This document shows positions 38,301 through 49,449 of a stretch of DNA of 64,000 nucleotides, piece by piece. The DNA lies in assembly GCF_040115645.1 (NCBI RefSeq), contig NC_089542.1, positions 4,154,001 through 4,218,000 on the forward strand, in the 5' to 3' direction. Positions within the stretch are counted from its first letter, which is position 1; every line of letters starts with the position of its first letter. The notes beneath the pieces are model-generated. The model made no database searches. It saw nothing but the letters and a program-made list of their open reading frames with translations, and was not told the DNA's origin. Source of the stretch: Euwallacea fornicatus (lineage: Eukaryota > Arthropoda > Insecta > Coleoptera > Curculionidae). The position numbers and the translations under genes were made by a program.

Positions 38301-39438
38301 GCCAACTATTTTATTAGGTTATCAGTTATAATATTTTATTTATCATTATATTATCAGTTAATTTATGAGTTTTTTAGATTTATTCAGTTTTTAATAGAAT
38401 TGTCAAGATCATAATCTTCGCCTCAAGTTCATTAGCGATATTACTAATACAAAAAAAAAAACATATTATCATTACTTATTTGCAAAACAGTAGGTAGGAT
38501 CGAACCACCATAAATATCTAGCTTTTGCCCGTGTCAAAAAAAATAGGCAAGCAATTTCAAAATTTTCAGACTACAACATAGCAAATATATAATACAAAAT
38601 AGGTCAGGGAATGACAATTTAAAAAACAGTTAACCAATATGTCCAGAATATTACTGCCAAATTGCTATTGTACAATAGAATCATGCACCAATCATTCAAC
38701 CTATTTGCCAGAAGAATAACATCAACCGTTCAATATTCCTCGAAATTAAAGCTAACAAAGCAATTACCTTTCCAAAGATATTTGTGACTACATTTTAATG
38801 ATTATCTAATTTTTTGTGCATGTAAACTATTAAATCAATTAAAAAAATTAGTTTCAAAGCTTTCTACGCAATAATTTTAAAATAATCGGTTTTGAGCAAA
38901 AAAAATGCGTTATACATAAGTTCTGAATAACGAAGGAGACCAAAAAAGTGAATGTCCTACAAAGGACAAGTAACTTTATTTTAATTAAGAGGGGCGTCTT
39001 CGGTTCAATGCCAAAAAACAGCCCCATAGATGCAAAAATTACGTGCTGGGTATGTTTTGATTACCATACCCCACGCACCCCTTAGGACACGTGCATCATA
39101 AGAAGACGAGCACCCTTTTATCGAATTTACGATACAACTGCCAGAACTTAAAACAATATCCTAGTTGAGGAGTAGACGCAAGATTGTGGCTCTATCTACC
39201 TGCACGATTACTAATCAAACTGTTTTAGAATCATTGTTTCTGCTTCAAACCGTTACCATTGTACGTTATAACTTCACGAGATGGCGCCAGCGATTTATAG
39301 AAGTTAAAATTATATTACTAGAATGATCGCAAAAAAATGGCACAAAATCCAAAGTCTAAACACTATAATTCCATCTTAAAGTCTTGTAAACAAAAGACTA
39401 TAAAAATTAGTCCTTAATTTCCCTATTTTAAGACGATT
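38301..39438. other. Intergenic stretch between MAIP1 3' end and CRTC promoter
   Basis: AT-rich; no gene recognised. The part nearest 39,438 should be the 3' UTR of the MAIP1-like gene. Confidence 0.4.
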
Positions 39439-40372
39439 TTATTCTTCCGCATCATCTATAGGCCTGAAATGATTCAGTAAATTGACAATCCAACCACTCT
39501 CCTTATCCTTTGTGTATTCCCTTATGAATCTGTAATTGCAAATTGATATCTTGTCCTGATATTCAGGCAACATGCCCGCATTTAAAGGCGGTTCATGTCC
39601 ATGGGATCTCATAGTAGATAACCCTCGCAGCACATGATACACCATTGTGATCTCAACGAAGCGCTTTTGGGCCTTGGAGTCATCATTACTGAACATGATT
39701 CCTACCTGAAATCAAACAACTGGAGATAACAATAACATTTATTTGGCACAGTACAATGAGTCTCTAAAACAGTTGTAGCTACCTGATAAGGGAAGGAAAA
39801 ATAAATGTCGTTGACATTAATAGGAATCATCTCCCTCTGGGACAAGGACATATTGGAGACTGTGTCTTGGAGAGTGGGGATTATATCTGGGGTAACTAAA
39901 CCTTCAAGATGTTGTCCTTTGGAGAGTTGATGAGATATCACCTAATAAAAGAAGCCACAAGCTTTAAATTTCAAGTTAAAACTCAACTCACCTCTACAGC
40001 CTTCTTTGAGCCTTGCACAAAATCTTGCAGGCTAAACTCCACATCAAAATATGGTTTAATAATAAAAGTGGTGAATATAAGGTTCTTCAAAGACTGAAAC
40101 AATGAAGGCCACACGACTAAGGGAAAGTTCATTAAGGGAGGCAGCTTCTGAGATGGGGCAGGAGGCCCGTTTTCCTGACAATAACACCTCTTGGGGAGCT
40201 TAACAAATTCTGTTTTTTGGCTGGAAAGGCACGTTTTGAAGATTGCGGATAAGGTGCTATTGTGGCGCACATTGTTAGATGTACAAAGAGTGTCATGAAT
40301 TGTTATATTATATACCATTTTAGGGCATTTTTTTGAATGTTGAGCTAAGTTTCGTAAAAGGTTAATATTCAT
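39439..40372 (-). CDS. MAIP1: MAIP1-like m-AAA protease-interacting protein
   Basis: In mammals MAIP1 works in the mitochondrial matrix with the m-AAA protease and supports maturation of the calcium-uniporter subunit EMRE (family knowledge). Three exons join in phase: 39992-40372, 39783-39941, 39439-39705, giving 268 aa against about 290 in mammals. The ATG at 40,372 starts MNINLLRNLAQHSKK, a basic acid-free leader fitting mitochondrial import; the frame upstream of it has only a non-ATG extension. The conserved core reads FPLVVWPSLFQSLKN, FIIKPYFDVEFSLQDFVQGS and EGLVTPDIIPTLQDTVS. It continues in exon 3 with FVEITMVYHVLRG and ends in the WIVNLLNHFRPI region. Its 5' end faces CDC34, 943 bp away. 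The assignment rests on recalled family similarity. Confidence 0.85.
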
Positions 40373-41315
40373 TTTTAAAACCAAAAACAAAACCTTGAGG
40401 GTGACGTGAGTGACAGCATTTCATTCTTGACGGTATAGTGCTAGATTGCCACGTTTCCGCCACAATCAGATATATGAAGTTTCAATTCGTGTTGCACCTG
40501 AAATGTCCTATTTACTCTTTAGTCTAACAACAAAGAAAATAGACATTGATAATGACGGATGACCTTAAAAAAAACGCTAACGTTGTAAAATATGACACAT
40601 AAACGAAGTCCATTAACGATTTGTTAATCACGTGTTAAAAGTTAAGAACACTTTAGAAGAACAGAGGAATGACTTGGATAAGTTCTTTCGTTAATCCATT
40701 GTTAAATAATTTTCTATTCATCAAGTACAACGATTTTTTTTAATCATGCGTTATAGTTTTCTGACTACAGTACAAAAAACGTTTAGGAAGTTTAGTTGGT
40801 GCATGTTTTCGAAGCATCACGATCGCACAAGAAATATGGCAACATCCAAATTTATTGACTTTTGAGAAAAGGAGAGAAACTCTCTCCAGCTGATTTTGAC
40901 CATATTTCCTTTTTCAGAGCGAGAGAGATGACCTGTGCGCAACTATTGCCAACCAATAAAAGAGCAGAATCTCATATGGGTACGTCGACAAGTCGAGTGT
41001 TGCACTGTTGTAAGAAGTGCAAAGCGCTGGCTGGCTGTGGGTCGTCTCACAAAACTTCTTTGTTTTTGTTGATTATTTTTCCGTTTTTCGAATACTAGAA
41101 CCCTCTCCCATCAAAACGGAACCCCAAAGTCTCATTTCCAGTGATAGAGAAAGCCCTGAAGCTAATCGTCGTGTTCCGTTTCCAGTTAAAGAAAAAATTG
41201 TCGGTGGTTAATGGCGTCATTGGAATTTGTTTGAGGGACAGTCAACAGTTCAAGTGAAATTGCGTTTTCAACGAGTCATCTTCTCGTGGGACAATCACTG
41301 TGATTGTGAGAGCAA
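40373..41315. promoter_or_regulatory. Shared upstream region of MAIP1-like gene and CDC34
   Basis: The two genes diverge from this 943 bp interval, so it should hold both promoters and 5' leaders. The segment 40,860-41,315 is richer in GC than the left part. No TATA box is obvious for either gene. Small frames inside it are not taken as coding. Confidence 0.45.
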
Positions 41316-44300
41316 ATGGCAGCTCCGAGGGCGTCCAGTAGTGCGCTCCGCGCTTTGGCTGTGGAATACAAAAGCCTACAGGAGGAACCAGTTGAGGGGT
41401 TCCGTGTTAAACTTGTAGTTGAGGACAATCTTTTTGAATGGGAAGTCGCTATTTTCGGTCCCCCGGACACTTTGTATATGGGAGGATGTTTTAAGGTAAG
41501 CATATAACCAGTTTAAAACAACTTTTGACTTCAATGAAGTAAAAGATCTCTCAATAACTGCTTCTGTGTTATTATGGCATTGCTCCAATAGCTTCTTTGA
41601 AACTATATGAAAATAGAATTAACATTGAAAAATCCTTGGAATCCATGTTTTTGCAGGATAAGCATAATTATTTTGTGAGGTCATTGACTTGGGTATAAAA
41701 TTCATAAAATCAAAGGGAGAGACAACATGATTTGACTCTAGAGGTAGAGTAAATGCTAAGTAAATGTGGCCAACTGGGTTGGGAAATAACAATTTTCTAA
41801 TTTGGATTTACAAAATCTCTAAAGACTGTCATTAGACTTTAAATTTGTGGAACTCTAGAGTCAGAGATTAACTTTTAGATGAATATTATAAAGAGCATTA
41901 TAATCTGCAAGAAATAAATATTATTATGTTTCCATTAACATTGTCAGTTTTTGCCATTGGTACTGAGTCTTTGAAAGAAGTTCAGTTGGATTTTTCTAAA
42001 AGTGCTAAACACCTTGGGCTTTACATAGATACATTTCTGCATTTTAGAGAACATGTTAAGAGAATTATTCAAGAGTCTCATGCAAGAATGAATTTGTAAT
42101 ATGCATATAAGAGTATTTTCAACTGAGGTATATGTGAGTGGGAGCCACTTGTCTTACCACTATGTTTGCATTACAATATTGTATTTTTTCCTTGTCTGAA
42201 TGTTGTGGGTAAGACCAACTTTCAAATCATACAAAATAATTATAGATTTATCAGATACCAGGGATATCTGTAGGTATAATATATATTAGCCAAACTGCCC
42301 CAATTAAAGGAGTTAAATGCCCAATATTTTCAGAGATTGATTGTGAATTAAGAAACTCTGCTGAAATATACAAATTTTTTGGGTTTTGGGATTGAATATT
42401 TAATTTTTAATTATTTTTTTGTTTCAGGCAAGAATGAAATTCCCATCGGATTACCCATATTCACCCCCATCAATCAGATTCCTTACTAAAGTGTGGCATC
42501 CCAACGTATATGAGGTAAGTTTGCATTGTCTTGTCATGCATATCTTCAGGTTAAATCTCACAGCTAAGGTGAACTAACCTGGGCATAAAGAAAAATCTCC
42601 AATAGCAAATTTAAATACCATTGTTTTGCAACATTCTGTGTAAAGAACAATACTTTTTAAAATAATTATTATGATTAGTCAATACCCATAAATCTTTGAA
42701 TCAGGTGATTATTCATATTGAATGTCTTATTATAGCTTTTAGATAATTGATGGAATCTATTGCGCATTTCTTCATAATTTACTACTTTTTTTTATTTTTA
42801 AATAATTTTCCAAAATTTTCTCTTCAGCTAAAAAATCAAGTAGTCTTGACTCTCTCTAGTTGATTTTTTCAAGTGGGAAGATTGCATTGCTTCATAATCA
42901 GCGGCTAAGTCTGATTTCAACACCGGTAGTTCTTCATTAGTTGGTCCAAGTACACATGGGAGTGTCAAGTTCAACTCGTTTGTTTCGATTTTTCTTCGAT
43001 AGTGGAAAGAGGTCTTTCTTGGCTGCGCCTAAGTTTTCTCTCCAACCTTGGAGTGGCGCCAGCACAAATTAATTCGCAGCCAAACAAAAACTCCAAGATT
43101 TATGGAAGTTCAGAGACGGATTAGACCTGAATCTCATGACTCATGACGTCGAAATAGCCATCCGGTCCTGTTCATAAATAGCGCTTTTTGCCTATGAACA
43201 TTTTACTCCGGGATTTAATAAAAAGCGAAGCTTCCTCCTTTGTGCCGGGACAGATAACTGTTCGTGTAGCTCCGGCTTTAGGTGGAGATCGAGATCAGGC
43301 CCGGCTGTAGCCGTTTAGTCTAGTCAAAGGAAGGGGGGTCATTAACATGTTGGGGAGTCGTTCACCGAGTGGGTCCGCCGTGGCCCAACAACTTGTCTTC
43401 GAAAAAGTTTGAAGAATGGGATCTGTCCTGTAGTGAACTGAAGAAGAGTTTATTTGCGATGTTAAAATAATGATCTTGAGGTAATAGCAAAGGCCAACGA
43501 ATATAGGCTCAGAGCAACGAATGCGATGCTTTGATACATTTTTTGCGTTCTCTGAAAATCCAACTGGAGATTATGCTGAATCATAAGTCATCGAAATTTG
43601 TTTTATTTCCCCAACTTCAAAGGTGCAATACATTTTCAAATATATAATTTTATCTTTGCTATTGCGAAAGCACGTTTATTTTTTTGCAATTTATTCCTGA
43701 TTTTCTTATTGGGCGTACAACCTTATTGTTTATCAATAATCAAATTTTAAACATTCATTTCCTAGAGAGGAAGGAGCACAACTATTGCGATTTTAAAGTA
43801 AACTAGAGCAAAGCCTCTACATTTAGGTATTTCAAGCCGTGTAGGTGTGTTTGGTTTATTTTCGAAGTTATTTCCGACTTTCTAAGTGTGTGCATATAGC
43901 ATAGCCTCATCGTCTACCAATAACAAAATAAAAAAGTTCTTGGTGGAGCGGGGATTAGCGAGATTTTTGTAATTCTTAGGTGAACTGGAACCGAATCTTG
44001 GTAATTGCGTATTTTAAGTCACGCAAGCGCCTTTACTTTGTTGTAGTAGTTACTCCCGCTTTTCTGAATGGATGCATAACCTCAGCGTTTATCAATAATA
44101 AGATTCTAGTAAAGAAAGACAGAAAAATGTACTTGCTGATTTATAACTTGTGAATAATAATCCCAAGGTGCTACATTATCGATGATTTCTTTATGAGTTG
44201 TCATAAAAGAAGAGATTAATATCATGTTTAAAAAGAAGTAAATTGGACCAGTCAAATGTAATAAATGTGTAATGTATCCTTATGTTACGCTTATGTATGT

Positions 44301-47300
44301 ATATCACAATTTTTTTGGTAATACACGAGGCATGGCTAGATTTTTTACCCACTTTCTTCAAATAAGAGTTACCCGGTATAATAAAACTTTCACCCCTTTT
44401 TTTTGTAGGAACTAGAGTTTAAGTACAATGGCGTTTCGTTAAGTGAATATACCTGCGATACCCCAGTGAAAGATCAATCTTGCTAGTCATTTAAATATTA
44501 CGCTTTAAAAATACAGGTAATAAATGAGCCGATAATTGCCTCTTAGCCGTGGTACGCCTATGTGTGTTAGCGCTTAATTTTATTACTTAATACCTTTGCA
44601 AAACTTATAAACTTTTTCTTGGTCGAAGTGTCGCATTGACCTGAACTTCGTTAACCGAGTTCTTCATTTTTCCAATCCTTATTGAAGCGCATTATCATAC
44701 AGTAAAATAAATTACTTCACAAAGTTGCTACTGAGTTTGCTTTTCGAAGATCCATTGGAAATGTAATAAATGCCGATGAGATTTAATCAGATTAAATACA
44801 ACTTAAAAGTGATTTAGTCTTCAAGATTGCTTAGTTACTTAGTGTGTTGTCAATAAATATTCGGAGCTGCAAAAATCTGGGTTGTAAAAGTTTGTTACCT
44901 TCAACTCCGCCCAGAATTTATTACTCTTTTATTACTAATGTATTTATTTTCAACCACAAGTGTAATAATGACATGACTGACTTTATAAAATTTTACAAGC
45001 ATCACTTTACTGTCCTTTACTTCTTGTCCTGATTATCCTGCTTGATGCGATGTATATTGATCACCAAATTGTATATTAGAAGGGCCTAACTCCTATTCGT
45101 TTAAATTGAACAAAATGAGACCAATTTAGTTATTTGTGGCCACAGACGGGGATATGGCCTTTTTTGATATTGCTGAGGACTTTTTAAGTCCTGTGAAAGT
45201 ACTTTCTAGGATGTACACATTTCAGCCAAAATGGAACACATTACATAAATAATACTAAAATACATTTTTAACTGTTATTCAGAAATTCGTGGATGGAAGT
45301 ATTTTTAGTGGAAATTTTTGTTGCTCTTGAGAGATTGTGTTGTTCTCAATCTCAAGACATTTTCCTTTCCGTAGTATAATACATTATTTGTGTATACTGA
45401 TGAAAATAATTACACGAATGATTACTTTTCAGTATGGATGTAAAGTACCTAATGTTTGTTTTTGCTGAACTTATCAATTGCCTAATTTATTACTACGATT
45501 TATCAATATCTTATTACTGCATGAAGGAACTATGCGACGATGCAAGAATAAAGGCACACGAGCTATGCTAATTTATGTCGTTTTAGATGTCGAACTTATT
45601 ATTTACCTCATCTTGATTACTATTGTGTTGATTTTTCGGCATAGAAGTTTCCCAACGTTTGATTGTGTTGTAGCCGAGATTCCAGCATTTCCTGTCGTTC
45701 TAAATTTCAAAAATTCCCTCGATTCAGGTGTCCGGAACTTTCAAACGTATATTTGGACAATAATTGCCCGCGTACATTTTTTGGCAGACTCCCCAGCGTC
45801 CTTGAACGTACTTGAACCTTTTGTTTCGCACACATTTCTTCTTTTTTAGCGGCCTTTGTTTGGGTTATTAACCGATTCCTATCACATTTTCGAATGTCGA
45901 TATGGATTTGGTTTTGGGTTCGTGCCAGGCGGCGATAAGATGAACAATTTTTCTCCAGGGACACGAGGCTTTGGTGTGATGGGAGGGGGGGGGGGGGATG
46001 GACAGAATAGCAGACATTGCTGCACTCTTGATATATAAATTAATTGGAGTGAAAGTAGTCGAATTACCCCTGTACCGTTAAAGTACACAAGCGCGCTCGT
46101 TCGAGTTACAATTTATATGCAGATTTATATTTGAGAAAGTCCCAGCTATTGTGCAGCGTTAAAATAGTAATTATGTTTCTTAAATTTTGGTAATCTGAAG
46201 ATTTCTAATAACTTTGCCGATTAGAAGTTGTATTAAGAATTCAATATCCGCAATTATCCTCCACGCTCAGGCATCGGCTGGAGTTTCCTTTGAGTCGCTT
46301 TTAATTTTCCTCTGCTGAATATTTTGTGGCGTTTATCTTTCGCATTATTCAAGGCAAAATCGATTTTCAACTCTCCATCGCCGGACGAACAGTCGCTTTA
46401 TTGCCACTCAAAATTACTGACCGTTCAATAAAAAACGACATAAAAATAAAGAAATTTATTCAGAGAACACCTCGATTTCATCCTCGATCCTCTGATTGCT
46501 GTTTACCTCCTCGGCCTCCTTCCCCGCGTTGATGTCTTTAAGTCTCTTCTCGAAATCACTCATCTTTTTCTTGATTCTGTCAGCCGCGCAATGCATCTCC
46601 GAATAAAATAAATCCAATTTCCGGTCCTTCTCTTCAGCCCACTTCTGAACTTTCTCTAGGCATTTACAATCAAAGGGATTACCATCCATATGAGTCATTT
46701 CCGCCTTGATAATACTGCTCAAATTACCTGCAATTTATTTATCTTTTCGTTAAACATTTCCATTAGCTTTGGTATCTTACCATTAAGGCAGCGTATCTGA
46801 TTGTGCTCAAGCCGTAAATCCTTCACGTTGACTTTCTCCAAAAGATCATCAGAGAAGTTTGTGATTTTGTTGTGGTCCAACCACAAGTTGTTGATGTTTT
46901 CAATACCCTCGAAGGCATTCTCTTCTATTTCCTTGATCTGGTTGTGGCTAAATATCAAATTTAAGGTCAATCTTACCTTCCCGTACCTCTTTTCTCCCTT
47001 AAGGTTGGGAAATGCCTTTGAGGGGATGGTTTCGAGGGAGTTATTTTGCATGGATATTCGGGTCAGGAGGGGCACTTGATAGAACCATCTGAAATGAATT
47101 TTCCGTGTAAAACTCCTGAATAAAGGAGGATTGAAATCGATGGAAAAATGGTGAAACAACGCTATAAGAAATTAGTTTATAGGAATTTGTAAAAAAAGTG
47201 GAGTAGTGGTATAAGAGTCCTACTAAATGCTTTAAAATTTGTGTTAAAAAAAAACTATTGGAAAAAAAGAACTTTAGTATGAATAACCATCCACATGAAA

Positions 47301-49449
47301 CAGTGGCGTAGCAATTTGAGTTCAATTTTTCATCCATTATGAAGACTGAATTATTCAGTTCTCCATTTCATGACGTTTTTCAGATAATTCGTAGAATCAA
47401 TTCTAGGAATTTATATGAAAATCTATTAATAGCAAGTGCATTACACTACGATTGTTTTTGCCCACGATGATCATTGACACACATTAAAAACTACTTTGCT
47501 GATGACGCCTCCATTGAGTATGACAATTCTCCATGCATTATGGTTAATTGCGGATCGATTTGTCTTTGTTTAGAGTTTCAGCAAAGGTCAGATATATACA
47601 AGCGATATTTAATCATAAAAGCACAAATCATTGTTCTTATTTCCTTCTATACTGAAATGACGACTGATATTGATAACTATTATTCCTACCTTTTGTTCCA
47701 CTCGCTTATAACATTATCCGCCAGATTAATAGTTAGTAAATTGGGCAGGCTGGTCAAGGCATCATCCCTTATCAACTTTATTTGGTTCTGACTCAAATCC
47801 AGAATGGAAATTCTAAGATTGTTGAACACTCCCTCTGCAATTTCTTCCAAGCAGTTGCCCTTGAGACTGAGCCTTCTTAGCATGGGTAGATTCTTGAAGG
47901 CTCCAGCCTCAATGGTTTTAAGTTTGCACTTTTCAATGGTAAGCTCATCCAAGTCTTCAATGTCGCTCACAGAGCCCTCTTTCAGCACTGGAATTGATTG
48001 TTCTATAAACTCCAGGTGGTCGTAAATTTGGTCGGGGAGTTCAGTTTTAAGGGTGGATGCTTCAACGATTGCCCTGCTGAACTTGAGGGTGAACACGCTG
48101 TAGCCTTTGAACTCGACATTTTTGAACGTAGGAGACGATTTGACCAGTGCCAAAGTCACCAAAACAATTAATAAAGTTTTAAGAGGCATGTTTTCAATGA
48201 TGTTGGTCAAATGTGATCACTGGGCGAAATTTATATATTGTGTTTTGCAAAAGGTTATCTCTTCGGGGATAACCTTTTCTGAAAGAATTCTTAACAACAA
48301 TAATTGATACGAAGTAAGAAAAATCCTTTCCCAGAATGGAGATTTGTGCATTAGTATATTGCACCCCCCCGTGGATGACCCGCAATCGGGAGAACTGCCC
48401 TGTGAGCGTTGGAATCCCACACAGAACGTCAGAACCATCCTGCTTTCGGTCATCTCTCTGCTGAATGAGCCAAACACATTCAGTCCCGCCAATGTGGACG
48501 CATCTGTGATGTATCGGCGCTGGCGCGAGTCTAAGGGACGGGACAAGGAGTACGAGAATATCATCAGGTAGGTTAAATCTGCTCTTTGCTCCCTTCTAAT
48601 CTCTATCATCTTCTCTTTACCTTTAACCTCGTCCTCATTGTGACATAAATATATATTTAATTAGGAAACAAGCGATGGCAGCTAGAGCCGAAGCTGAGAG
48701 GGATGGTATTCAAGTTCCTCTCACGTTAGAAGATTATTGCATAAAAACGCAGGTTAGTTTCGGAGTGTTTTTCATTGTGATTCTGGTAGATTTTAGAATA
48801 TTCCAGTTATCTACAGCGATCGACAAAAAGTACGCACTAGATGGGATTTTTCTTTATTTGAATTGAGCAGAAAAATTTAATTTTGATAAAAGTTTGTGCA
48901 TTAAAAAATACAAATAATATTGTTTGCATTTGTTAATCCTCTCTGAAACGAAACTGGTATATTAAATTTGTTTTATTTTCTATATGGGGTAAACCATTGA
49001 AAAAAAAAACGAAAAAATGTTTTATGGAAAAAAACTTAAAACTTCATTGTTGAGTTTATCTTTTAATTTTAAACCATTTTACATAGTACATGTCTTCTCT
49101 AAAACTAAAAATAAACGCACTCTATTCATAATCCGTTTTCAACATTTTCGAATCTCCCCTGTATGAAATGAGATAAACAAAGTTTGTAAACTACGTTTTG
49201 AGTTTGCGGCAATACACAAAGTTTTACCAAAAATAAAAATTTTCCATCAATAAAAAAAACCGCATGCTGCGTAGTTTCTGCCGGTCGCTGTAGGATATTT
49301 CGTATTAGGTGAAGCCGAGTAATTCGGAGTCGCAGGTGGAAATGACAGATTTCTACGATGACGACTACGACGAAGACTACGACGATGCGTCGGACGGCTC
49401 CGAATATGGGGAAGGCGACGACAACGACAGCGGAAACGGCGAATTGTGA
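41316..49449 (+). CDS. UBE2R: Ubiquitin-conjugating enzyme E2 R (CDC34 family)
   Basis: E2 enzyme that passes ubiquitin from E1 to substrates with cullin-RING (SCF) ligases (family knowledge). Exons: 41316-41495, 42428-42514, 48335-48567, 48665-48752, 49309-49449; phases join to give 242 aa, close to human UBE2R2 (238). The UBC fold starts SSALRALAVEYKSLQEEPVE. The active-site cysteine is Cys94 in NGDLCISILHPP. It is followed by the CDC34-type acidic loop insertion VDDPQSGELPCERW. The C-terminus is the expected Asp/Glu-rich tail (MTDFYDDDYDEDYDD), which binds the cullin basic canyon in the family. Intron 2 is 5.8 kb and contains a whole gene on the other strand. The gene looks intact. Confidence 0.96.
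42515..46440. other. Left part of CDC34 intron 2
   Basis: Intronic, AT-rich, with a GC-richer patch at about 43,000-43,450, a three-unit degenerate repeat at 43,660-44,130 and a run of 13 G at 45,985-45,997. The 123-codon frame at 45478-45849 has no recognisable feature and is not called. Confidence 0.5.
43660..44130. repeat. Three diverged tandem units of about 175-183 bp
   Basis: A core phrase recurs at intervals: GTTTATCAATAATCAAAT at 43,728, CGTCTACCAATAACAAAAT at 43,911 and GCGTTTATCAATAATAAGAT at 44,086. Each is preceded by a similar T-rich segment ending in CCTTATT or CCTCA. The units are heavily diverged, so this is an old tandem array. Borders are approximate. Confidence 0.5.
46456..48189 (-). 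CDS. Secreted leucine-rich-repeat protein nested in a CDC34 intron (frameshifted)
   Basis: A gene inside CDC34 intron 2, opposite strand. Exon 1 is 47690-48189, the intron 47089-47689, exon 2 46456-47088. The ATG at 48,189 starts MPLKTLLIVLVTLALVKSS, a clear signal peptide. Leucine-rich repeats follow, such as LPMLRRLSLKGNCLEEIAEG, ISILDLSQNQIKLIRDDALT and INNLWLDHNKITNFSDDLLE. An LRR C-cap-like region has NPFDCKCLEKV and a later Cys, then a charged helical tail. No transmembrane segment is visible. Exon 2 breaks frame at about 46,722-46,728: the LRR part runs into a stop one codon after KLQV, while the cap continues in a neighbouring frame with NLSSIIKAEM. One added A or T in GTAATTTGAGC would restore it. 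It could be a sequencing indel or a young pseudogene. Length would be about 375 aa. No specific family name can be given. Confidence 0.8.
48228..48238 (-). promoter_or_regulatory. TATA box of the nested LRR gene
   Basis: The minus strand reads TATATAAATTT about 39-49 bases upstream of the LRR start codon. This implies a very short 5' leader. The clear TATA element suggests regulated expression, unlike the TATA-less housekeeping neighbours. Confidence 0.5.

Noticed and set aside
45478..45849. 123-codon plus-strand frame in CDC34 intron 2
   Set aside because: No family resemblance; its hydrophobic run is consistent with T-rich intronic DNA, and the frame does not join CDC34 exons.
46960..47010. 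Possible tiny intron within an LRR (GTAAGA...TTTAG)
   Set aside because: Only about 32 bp, below workable intron length, and removing it would break the downstream LRR frame.
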